Shown in pieces: positions 1-4,732 of a stretch of 5,598 nt of DNA. The notes under the pieces were generated by a model that was not told where the DNA came from, did not search any database, and was given only the letters and a program-made list of their open reading frames with translations. Numbering within the stretch: the first letter of the stretch is position 1; the number at the start of each line of letters is the position of its first letter. Source of the stretch: Mucilaginibacter sp. (GTDB lineage Bacteria; Bacteroidota; Bacteroidia; Sphingobacteriales; Sphingobacteriaceae); contig JAICXZ010000253.1 of assembly GCA_025934475.1 (NCBI GenBank), forward strand, positions 1 to 5,598. The letters run 5' to 3'. The position numbers and the translations under genes were made by a program.

Positions 1-105
1 TAACTTTTTTAACCTCTATAACTTTTTTAACTTTTTTAACCTCTATAACTTTTTTAACTTTTTTAACCTCTATAACTTTTTTAACTTTTATAACCACATC
101 AACCA
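1..105. repeat. 27-bp higher-order tandem repeat built from 9-bp monomers
   Basis: From position 2 the sequence is a chain of 9-bp monomers that all begin with AAC. Two forms occur: A = AACTTTTTT and B = AACCTCTAT. They are ordered A-B-A and repeated three times without error (2-28, 29-55, 56-82). Two decayed monomers follow, AACTTTTAT (83-91) and AACCACATC (92-100), then AACCA up to 105, one base before the thioesterase ATG. The array begins at the window edge, so it probably extends upstream. The frame of the downstream gene meets TAA at position 1 and again within the first monomers, so the array is not an N-terminal extension of that gene. There are no spacers, so it is not a CRISPR array. 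Each A monomer preceded by T reads TAACTTTT, one base from the Bacteroidota -7 element TAnnTTTG. Function unknown. Confidence 0.93.
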
Positions 106-516
106 ATGAGCTACTCCACCTTCGAAACCGAATTCCGTGTCCGTCCGGACGACATCGACATGTTTCAGCATGTGCATAACAGCAAATATTTTGATTATGT
201 GCTGGCTGCCCGTTATGATCAGATGGAGCGCTGCTACGGCATGGCGATGGAGAAATTTATGGAGCGTGGGTTTGGCTGGGTGGTGCGTACTGCGCATGTA
301 GACTACAAACGCGCCTTGACTATGGGCGATTACTTCATCGTGAAGACTGGTATCGATAGTATCGATGACAAAGGCTGCAGGGTAAAATTCACCATCACTA
401 ATAAAGCTACCGGCAAAGTTTGCTGTGATGGGTGGTTTGATTATACGATGATTGAAATGCAAAGTGGCCGGGCGGCGAGGATACCAGAGGATATTGTGGA
501 GCACTACCTTATTTGA
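106..516 (+). CDS. acyl-CoA thioesterase, hotdog fold (4HBT/YbgC-like)
   Basis: The 136-residue protein has the usual length of a single-domain hotdog thioesterase. These enzymes hydrolyse acyl-CoA thioesters in the cytoplasm and work as dimers or tetramers. The N-terminal active-site region is clear: RPDDIDMFQHVHN (13-25) followed by SKYFDYVLAARYDQM. Asp18 aligns with the catalytic Asp of the 4HBT/YbgC group and Asn25 lies in the HVxN segment. The second family block, VDYKRALTMGDYFIVKTG, lies at 65-82, and the substrate-tunnel strands follow (KGCRVKFTI, CDGWFDYTMI). The ATG is the only reasonable start because the array upstream has in-frame stops. It has no Shine-Dalgarno sequence, which is normal for Bacteroidota. 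The natural acyl chain cannot be read from sequence. The gene stands alone here and converges on the VOC gene. Family assignment is strong; physiological role is unknown. Confidence 0.92.
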   Translation: MSYSTFETEFRVRPDDIDMFQHVHNSKYFDYVLAARYDQMERCYGMAMEKFMERGFGWVVRTAHVDYKRALTMGDYFIVKTGIDSIDDKGCRVKFTITNKATGKVCCDGWFDYTMIEMQSGRAARIPEDIVEHYLI

Positions 517-546
517 TATGCAAATTTCGGATGTGCAAATGAATTT
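515..546. repeat. short degenerate direct repeat after the thioesterase gene
   Basis: GATATGCAAATTTCG (515-529) is followed directly by GATGTGCAAATGAAT (530-544). Ten of the first eleven positions match, and the first copy starts inside the thioesterase stop codon. The TGCAAAT core occurs in both copies. The rest of the convergent gap (547-705) has no convincing terminator, promoter or small gene. From memory only, AT-rich strings of this style recur between genes in Sphingobacteriaceae, so this may be a remnant of a dispersed repeat. Confidence 0.45.
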
Positions 547-705
547 AATTACTCGTGTTCGAACATCGGGCTAAAGTAACCAAAAGCAGGATTGCACTAC
601 CCACCCACCAACTGACAGTGATCTAATCTGTTAGTTTCATATTTTTATATACGGCAAGACGGCTTTGAACGCTACAGCCAAAATTTAGTCGAAGCATCGA
701 AAGTT

Positions 706-1128
706 TTATTCATCGATTTCGAACGCAGGGTTGTGAGCAATCTCCCAAAGGTGCCCGTCCAGGTCTTTAAAATAGCCACCATAGCCACCCCAAAAGGTGT
801 TTTGCGCGGGTTTTATAATTGTTGCGCCTGCTTTTTCGGCTTGCTTCATGATCATATCGACTTCTTCTTCGGCATTTACAAGGTGCCCGATAGAAAATTC
901 AGTTGCGCTTTCGGGTTGTTGTTCTAATCCGCTGTCCCAGGCCAGATTTTCCCGTTGGTAAAGGGAAAGCATCAACCCACTGCTCAAGTTGAAAATAACC
1001 ACTGCGCCACGTTCAAATTCGGTGCCTATGATACCTTGTGTCTGCCAGCCAAACCCATCTCTGAGAAACTTTAAAGATTTTTCGAGGTGTTTTACGCCAA
1101 GCGTCAAAAAGTTTATGCGTTGCTTCAT
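706..1128 (-). CDS. VOC family protein (glyoxalase/bleomycin-resistance fold)
   Basis: The 140-residue protein is a standard single-domain VOC-superfamily member containing two beta-alpha-beta-beta-beta modules. Module 1 opens with INFLTLGVKHLEKSLKFLRDG (5-25) and includes GTEFERGAVVIFNL. Module 2 starts at TEFSIGHLV (77-84) and ends with FWGGYGGYFKDLDGHLWEIA (112-131), the classic C-terminal signature. His82 and Glu129 occupy positions that bind metal in many VOC enzymes. The first-strand position is Leu10, not His/Gln/Glu, so a complete glyoxalase I metal site is not evident. The usual FYRD motif reads FLRD. Likely roles are small-molecule binding, detoxification or a lyase/dioxygenase-like reaction; the substrate cannot be inferred. 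It lies 63 bp downstream of the AraC-family gene on the same strand and may share its transcript. No Shine-Dalgarno sequence and no clear terminator are seen. Confidence 0.88.
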   Translation of the reverse strand: MKQRINFLTLGVKHLEKSLKFLRDGFGWQTQGIIGTEFERGAVVIFNLSSGLMLSLYQRENLAWDSGLEQQPESATEFSIGHLVNAEEEVDMIMKQAEKAGATIIKPAQNTFWGGYGGYFKDLDGHLWEIAHNPAFEIDE

Positions 1129-1191
1129 AATCCAAAAGCAATTCGTGATAGAAAAAGTTTCCTTCGGCGGTGCACCTTTCGAATCCGAAAA

Positions 1192-1989
1192 TTAAATCCG
1201 GGATGGCGCTAAACCGTATTGTTTCTTAAAGACAAATGAAAAGTGTGAAAGATCTTCGAAACCCAAGTCGAGATAAACATCGGATGCTGCTTTCCCTTTT
1301 TCTTTGATCAGAAAATAAGCTTCCTGCAATCGACGTTGCTGCAGCCAGCGACTGGGTGTGTTATGAAACAGCTTTTCGAAATCGCGCTTGAACGTGGCCA
1401 GGCTGCGGCCGGTTAAATAAGCAAACCTTTCCAAACCGACGTTGAAATGATAGTTTTTATTCATAAATGCTTCCAGGTCGATCTTGCCTGGCTCGCTGAA
1501 ATCAAATAGAACCTCTTTCAACTCGGGATTTATTTTTAAGAGCAGCATAGCTGCTTCTTTCAATTTAAGGTCGATCAGTGGCTCATTATCTTCTGCCTTA
1601 AGCTCTGAGTAAGGTTCAATGGATTCAAAATAGCTTTTATATAAAGCGTTAGGCTTGAGCTCAAGAACCGCATTGCCATCGATGCGATTTTCGGCTTTGT
1701 AACCTGTTTCGATACTTAAATTCCGTAAAAATGGCTGACCAAACCGGACGGAGAAAGACTTGAACTCCCCTCCTTCAGGCGGCAGCTTGTTGAACTTTAT
1801 CAAATGATTTCTCCGGCCAAAGCGGAAGTCACCCGGCTGAAAAACATATTCTTTATTACCATCATTCATGATCATGGTGCCCGATAGCTGGTAGGTAAAC
1901 ACGTGCTCGGGTATAAATTGCTCACCTTCCCTGCTGCGGGTGACGTAGCAGGAATAGGCGATTGGGGATATTTTAGTTTCTGCGGGCAT
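1192..1989 (-). CDS. AraC/XylS-family transcriptional regulator
   Basis: The 265-residue protein is a cytoplasmic DNA-binding regulator. Residues 1 to about 130 form a cupin-like, ExsA-type sensing domain with beta-rich segments such as TYQLSGTMIMNDGNKEYVF and PGDFRFGRRNHLIKF. A helical linker follows. The C-terminal AraC DNA-binding domain covers about 165-265 and has two helix-turn-helix units. The first is around RFAYLTGRSLATFKRDFEKLF; the second is around AASDVYLDLGFEDLSHFSFVFKKQYG and carries the conserved GFxxxSHFSxxFKKxxGxxPS block. The protein ends at APSRI, just past this block, as in many family members. It lies 113 bp downstream of the SDR gene and 63 bp upstream of the VOC gene, all on the minus strand. 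The best candidate target in the window is the pair of identical 17-bp repeats upstream of the SDR gene. The effector is unknown. There is no Shine-Dalgarno sequence. Confidence 0.94.
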   Translation of the reverse strand: MPAETKISPIAYSCYVTRSREGEQFIPEHVFTYQLSGTMIMNDGNKEYVFQPGDFRFGRRNHLIKFNKLPPEGGEFKSFSVRFGQPFLRNLSIETGYKAENRIDGNAVLELKPNALYKSYFESIEPYSELKAEDNEPLIDLKLKEAAMLLLKINPELKEVLFDFSEPGKIDLEAFMNKNYHFNVGLERFAYLTGRSLATFKRDFEKLFHNTPSRWLQQRRLQEAYFLIKEKGKAASDVYLDLGFEDLSHFSFVFKKQYGLAPSRI

Positions 1990-1993
1990 TGTT

Positions 1994-2001
1994 CAAAATT
2001 A
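1994..2001 (-). promoter_or_regulatory. candidate -7 element of the AraC-family gene
   Basis: On the minus strand this reads TAATTTTG, a perfect match to the Bacteroidota primary-sigma -7 consensus TAnnTTTG. It ends only 4 bases before the AraC-family ATG, so transcription from it would give a leaderless or nearly leaderless mRNA. No TTTG -33 element is visible at the expected spacing in the palindrome-rich DNA upstream. An eight-base match with two free positions in AT-rich DNA can occur by chance. Confidence 0.25.
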
Positions 2002-2015
2002 AGAGAAAAAAGCGA

Positions 2016-2092
2016 GGCGGAAGGCGCGTGGCGCGTGGCGTTAGATTTTTGAAAATCCGATATTACGCCCTTCGCCCCCCGCCATGCGCCTT
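2016..2092. repeat. GC-rich imperfect palindrome with 7-bp phased arms
   Basis: The left arm has four GGCG tetramers at 2016, 2023, 2030 and 2037, exactly 7 bp apart. The right arm has four CGCC tetramers at 2066, 2073, 2080 and 2087, again exactly 7 bp apart. All four pairs are symmetric about one axis near 2053. In a shifted register AAGGCGCGTGGCG (2021-2033) pairs with CGCCATGCGCCTT (2080-2092) over 13 positions, 12 Watson-Crick and one G-T. The inner GGCGT (2037-2041) then pairs with ACGCC (2065-2069). The central section is AT-rich and holds its own small hairpin, GATTTT-TG-AAAATC (2044-2057). The element fills most of the SDR-AraC gap. It could be a REP-like dispersed palindrome or an attenuating RNA structure. 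It lacks the T-tract of a standard intrinsic terminator. Confidence 0.8.
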
Positions 2093-2102
2093 GCCAATTG
2101 TT

Positions 2103-2993
2103 TTATGACTTCTTCGCTGAGAAAAATGATCTGCCCAAATCCGTCTGGGTAAAATCAATCGCATCGTCGGCATTGGTGGAGGCGCTAACTTCCTCCCATT
2201 TTTCCATTTCCTGGCGACGGTTAATATCGGCCTGCTTTATTAAATGGACGGCTTCGCTTCCCAGAATGAGGTGAACCGGAGGCGCTGGATTTTCGGCAAG
2301 GTCGATCATTACTTTAGCTGCCTTAGCCGGATCGCCCATGGGTACAAACTGATCGCTGCTAAAAAGTGCGATGCGTTTTCCTACAGTTTCTTCATAGCCA
2401 TCGATATGGGGTGCATAGCTCATGGAGTCGCGGGCCCAATCGGTACGAAAACCACCCGGTTCAACGCTGGTAACAAATATTCCCAAGGGAGCCACTTCCT
2501 TGGCCAACGCTTCTGTATAACCGCCCAAACCGAATTTGGCGGCCTGGTAGATAGTCAGGCCTGGATTGCCTACCCTTCCTCCTACCGAACTGATCTGTAA
2601 GATGTGGCCCGAACGCTGCCGGCGCATGTGAGGCAATACCGCACGGGTAACCTCGATAGGCGCGTACAGATTTGTTTCGAGCTGACTGCGCACCTGCTCA
2701 TCGGTATAACCTTCGGATGCACCCATGATGCCGAATCCTGCATTGTTAACCAACACATCTATGCGGCCAAACTTTTCGATAGTGCTTTCAATTGCTTTTG
2801 CTATTTGCGACTTGTCTGTCACATCAAGCTTTACCGGGAAAATACTATCCGGGTATTGTTCAACAAGTTCTTTTAATGCCTCGGGATTACGTGCCGTAGC
2901 GGCTACTTTGTAACCATTGGCCAACACTGCTTCTGTCAGGCTCCTTCCCAATCCACGGGAACTACCTGTTATAAACCAAATTTTTGTCATCAT
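2103..2993 (-). CDS. SDR family NAD(P)-dependent oxidoreductase
   Basis: The 296-residue protein is a classical short-chain dehydrogenase/reductase, a cytoplasmic Rossmann-fold enzyme interconverting alcohols and carbonyls. The cofactor motif TGSSRGLG is at 9-16, the acidic LDVTD at 56-60 and NNAG at 83-86. The catalytic tetrad is Asn108, Ser136, Tyr149 and Lys153 (YQAAK), followed by the PG motif at 179-180. Arg13 in the glycine loop and Arg35 after the second strand suggest a preference for NADPH. The tail after about residue 245 is longer than in minimal 250-residue members and may shape the substrate pocket. The gene starts with two consecutive ATGs (2991-2993 and 2988-2990), so the true start could be one codon later. 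It is the promoter-proximal gene of the minus-strand SDR-AraC-VOC set and lies downstream of the paired 17-bp repeats. The substrate is unknown. Confidence 0.94.
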   Translation of the reverse strand: MMTKIWFITGSSRGLGRSLTEAVLANGYKVAATARNPEALKELVEQYPDSIFPVKLDVTDKSQIAKAIESTIEKFGRIDVLVNNAGFGIMGASEGYTDEQVRSQLETNLYAPIEVTRAVLPHMRRQRSGHILQISSVGGRVGNPGLTIYQAAKFGLGGYTEALAKEVAPLGIFVTSVEPGGFRTDWARDSMSYAPHIDGYEETVGKRIALFSSDQFVPMGDPAKAAKVMIDLAENPAPPVHLILGSEAVHLIKQADINRRQEMEKWEEVSASTNADDAIDFTQTDLGRSFFSAKKS

Positions 2994-2998
2994 CTTTA

Positions 2999-3020
2999 TT
3001 GTTTTGATAAAACAAAGTTC
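2999..3020 (-). promoter_or_regulatory. candidate promoter and leader hairpin of the SDR gene
   Basis: On the minus strand GAACTTTG (3020-3013) matches the Bacteroidota -7 element TAnnTTTG except for the first base. Transcription would begin roughly 7-15 bases before the ATG. No convincing -33 TTTG is present, which would suit a promoter that depends on an activator bound just upstream at 3041-3079. Overlapping it, TTGTTTT (2999-3005) and AAAACAA (3009-3015) form a perfect 7-bp AT-rich inverted repeat around GAT. Both calls are tentative. Confidence 0.25.
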
Positions 3021-3040
3021 GTGGTAAAACGGTGGCAGCG

Positions 3041-3079
3041 CTTTGTTAAAAAGCTCAAATTACTTTGTTAAAAAGCTCA
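3041..3079. promoter_or_regulatory. paired 17-bp direct repeats, candidate AraC-type operator
   Basis: CTTTGTTAAAAAGCTCA occurs twice without mismatch, at 3041-3057 and 3063-3079, separated by AATTA. The copies are 22 bp apart, about two helical turns, so a protein would meet both on one face of the DNA. Tandem same-orientation half-sites of about 17 bp spaced near 21 bp are the known arrangement for AraC-family activators (araI1-araI2). The pair ends 48 bp before the first SDR ATG and about 20 bp upstream of the candidate -7 element, a position from which an activator could contact RNA polymerase. An AraC-family gene lies next to the SDR gene. The same gap also serves the divergent lipoprotein gene, so either or both could be controlled. 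The binding protein is inferred, not shown. Confidence 0.7.
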
Positions 3080-3201
3080 TTGGTATTTATCGGAAGTAAG
3101 ACATCAACTGAAATTTTATTTTTTTTCAAATTTGACCCAACGTTTGCGCAACTGCCTGCGATGATGCAATAAAAAGACATTAAAACTTTATCGAAAGAAT
3201 T

Positions 3202-4008
3202 ATGAAAAACACCGCTTATTTCTTACTCGCATCATTCGCATCGGCGCTCCTTTTCCTCGGATGTCAGAAATCGGAACTCGCAACACCGTCCAAAAACACA
3301 AAGCTGCAAAGCCTGAAGCTGGCCTCGGCGTTAAAACTTACGGCTAGTCAGCTCACCGTCGGAAGGGACACCGCTGACACCCTAACAGTCACCGGCCTAA
3401 GCAAAACGGATTCTGTAAGGTGGTCGATCACGCCGCCGGGACACTCCAATATTATCCAGCAAAGTGCCAGCCGCCTCATTGTTTCTTTCACAACAACCGG
3501 CACCTTCAACGTAAAAGCGATAGTAAACAGCAAGGATACGCTTGCGGCTTCAATCAAGGTGGATACGGTGGGATCGGGTTTACCACAGTCCAATGTTCCC
3601 TTCCAGGCCGGAGATCAACTTATTATTACGCCTTCAATTTATAAGGGCATGACGCCCGACAGCACGGGCATACTATTTAGCGCTCACACTGCCGACACAT
3701 ACAGTTGTCTTAATAGTGTGATACATGCAAGCTGGAGCGATTATGGCAACAGTTTTAGCATCAACTATATAGATGTGGTGCAGCCCAACGGAGGCTGGTG
3801 TATGGTGGGTTCCCGAGCTCTGTCGCTAAATTCATTTTTCCAGCAAAACCCGGCAAGTCCGTACCTGGTGAATGGCACCTATCCACTTACAATAGTTTTT
3901 GGAGCAACTACTTATAAAGGAAAAATAATTGTGACGGGCAATGCGATCAAATTTGATTGGAACTATACTTCGGGCGTTACTTTCACAGTGAAACAGATAA
4001 GTCGATAA
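3202..4008 (+). CDS. predicted surface lipoprotein with Ig/PKD-like domain
   Basis: This 268-residue protein is not from a named family I recognise. It starts with a type II signal peptide: positive MKN, a hydrophobic stretch at 5-19 and a lipobox-like FLGC with Cys21 as the lipidation site. The residues after the cysteine, QKSEL, resemble the Bacteroidota lipoprotein export signal (Gln at +2, Lys at +3, acidic residue at +5), which directs lipoproteins to the outer surface. Residues 45-121 form a beta-rich segment like an Ig/PKD repeat, with TVTGLSKTDSVRWSITPPG, then FTTTGTFNVKAIV. Residues 130-268 are another beta-rich domain of unknown type with two cysteines (169 and 200) that could form a disulfide. 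The ATG at 3202 is supported by the signal peptide. CAAATTTG at 3127-3134 is a one-mismatch -7 candidate. A strong terminator follows, so the gene is probably monocistronic. Confidence 0.85.
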   Translation: MKNTAYFLLASFASALLFLGCQKSELATPSKNTKLQSLKLASALKLTASQLTVGRDTADTLTVTGLSKTDSVRWSITPPGHSNIIQQSASRLIVSFTTTGTFNVKAIVNSKDTLAASIKVDTVGSGLPQSNVPFQAGDQLIITPSIYKGMTPDSTGILFSAHTADTYSCLNSVIHASWSDYGNSFSINYIDVVQPNGGWCMVGSRALSLNSFFQQNPASPYLVNGTYPLTIVFGATTYKGKIIVTGNAIKFDWNYTSGVTFTVKQISR

Positions 4009-4021
4009 AAATATACTCTGG

Positions 4022-4062
4022 CTCAAAAAGATCAGTCGGATTGACGGCTGATCTTTTTTGAG
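4022..4062 (+). terminator. intrinsic terminator after the lipoprotein gene
   Basis: CTCAAAAAGATCAG (4022-4035) pairs with CTGATCTTTTTTGAG (4048-4062) around a 12-base loop. The only defect is one unpaired T. The GATCAG/CTGATC core followed by TTTTTT is a standard rho-independent terminator with the T-tract folded back on an A-tract. It begins 14 bases after the lipoprotein stop codon and separates that gene from the sigma-factor unit. Its symmetry could let it act on both strands, but no minus-strand gene here needs it. Confidence 0.85.
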
Positions 4063-4124
4063 TTTAAACATAAACAGCACATATATGAAAAAATAATTAC
4101 TTTAACAGACAAACCTTATACCCT

Positions 4125-4166
4125 ATGATCTGCGTGCTAACCGTGTTTTGGATAAATTCAAAATGA
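4125..4166 (+). other. possible 13-codon upstream ORF overlapping the sigma start
   Basis: An ATG at 4125 opens a 13-codon frame (MICVLTVFWINSK) whose TGA stop at 4164-4166 overlaps the preferred sigma-factor ATG at 4163 as ATGA. This is the geometry of translational coupling, and the same overlap links the sigma gene to the gene after it. There is no Shine-Dalgarno sequence before the 4125 ATG. A competing reading is that TATGAT (4124-4129), with TTAACA (4102-4107) 16 bp upstream, is a promoter, which would place the transcript start downstream of this ATG. Coding status is unproven. Confidence 0.2.
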
Positions 4167-4732
4167 AGCTTTCCGGAACGCAAGCAAAGAAATTGGTTAA
4201 AGGCTGTGTGGCAAATAACCGCACAGACCAGGAAACCTTATACAAAATGTTTCATGGAGACATGCTGCGAGTATGTTACACTTATTTGCCCGACAAAGAG
4301 TTAGCCCGGGAGGCATTCAATACGGCATTTTTGAAAGTGTTTCAATCGATCAAAAATTTTGACGCCGAAAAAGGCGAATTGGGCGGATGGATACGTAAGA
4401 TCATGATCCATACCTCGATTGACCTTTGCCGCAAAGAATTAAAGTTTAGGCAGATGACCGATACCAATGATATGGAAGATGAAATATTCATTGAGCCGTC
4501 GGTACTGGAAAAACTATACTTTGAGGATATCATATCAGAGATACGAACGCTGCCCTTTGCCACCCAGATGGTATTTAACCTGTATGTACTGGACGGCTAT
4601 AGCCATAAAGAAATTGGCGAACAGCTCGACATCAATGAAGCGACATCGCGATGGCATCTATCTGATGCAAAAAAACGCCTGAAAGAGCGACTCGGTAACC
4701 TGCCGGGAGAAAGGAGGATCAAAACAGCATGA
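4163..4732 (+). CDS. ECF RNA polymerase sigma factor (sigma-70 family)
   Basis: From the ATG at 4163 the protein has 189 residues, typical of ECF sigma factors, which have only regions 2 and 4. Region 2 covers about 24-92: ETLYKMFHGDMLRVCYTYL, then the core-binding and -10-recognition segment AREAFNTAFLKVFQSIKNF and the GGWIRKIMIHTSID block. Region 4 covers about 124-176: LPFATQMVFNLYVLDGYSHKEIGEQL, then the recognition helix NEATSRWHLSDAKKRLKERL, which would read the -35 element. A TTG at 4148 would add five residues (MDKFK) but ATG is preferred. No Shine-Dalgarno sequence precedes the ATG. The stop codon overlaps the start of the next gene (ATGA at 4729-4732), so the two are translated together. 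ECF factors usually direct envelope or stress genes and are held inactive by a membrane partner, here most likely the next gene. Its regulon is unknown. Confidence 0.92.
   Translation: MKLSGTQAKKLVKGCVANNRTDQETLYKMFHGDMLRVCYTYLPDKELAREAFNTAFLKVFQSIKNFDAEKGELGGWIRKIMIHTSIDLCRKELKFRQMTDTNDMEDEIFIEPSVLEKLYFEDIISEIRTLPFATQMVFNLYVLDGYSHKEIGEQLDINEATSRWHLSDAKKRLKERLGNLPGERRIKTA
4710..4717 (+). promoter_or_regulatory. strong Shine-Dalgarno site inside the sigma gene
   Basis: AAAGGAGG lies 11 bases before the ATG at 4729. It is the only strong Shine-Dalgarno match ahead of a start codon in this window; the other genes have none, as expected in Bacteroidota. It encodes part of the sigma C-terminus (GERR). 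The purine-rich codons could be there by chance, but the position supports the overlapping start at 4729. Confidence 0.5.

Noticed and set aside
1..105. CRISPR array or coding repeat
   Set aside because: There are no unique spacers and the monomer is only 9 bp. The frame of the next gene is closed by TAA codons in the array.
88..504. 138-codon minus-strand frame opposite the thioesterase gene
   Set aside because: It lies antisense over a well-recognised thioesterase and has no family features; its length is a by-product of the codon use of the real gene.
661..679. GGCT/AGCC hairpin as a terminator in the convergent gap
   Set aside because: The stem is only 4 bp with an 11-base loop and no T-tract follows.
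1177..1190. TTTCG-AATC-CGAAA hairpin just after the AraC-family gene
   Set aside because: A 5-bp stem with no T-run on the minus strand is too weak to call a terminator; similar hairpins are frequent by chance.
4085..4096. Mini-ORF ATGAAAAAATAA before the sigma gene
   Set aside because: Two codons after ATG in an A-rich stretch is expected by chance and has no link to a nearby start.
4148..4162. TTG start for the sigma factor
   Set aside because: It adds only five residues without family support. The ATG at 4163 gives a normal ECF N-terminus.
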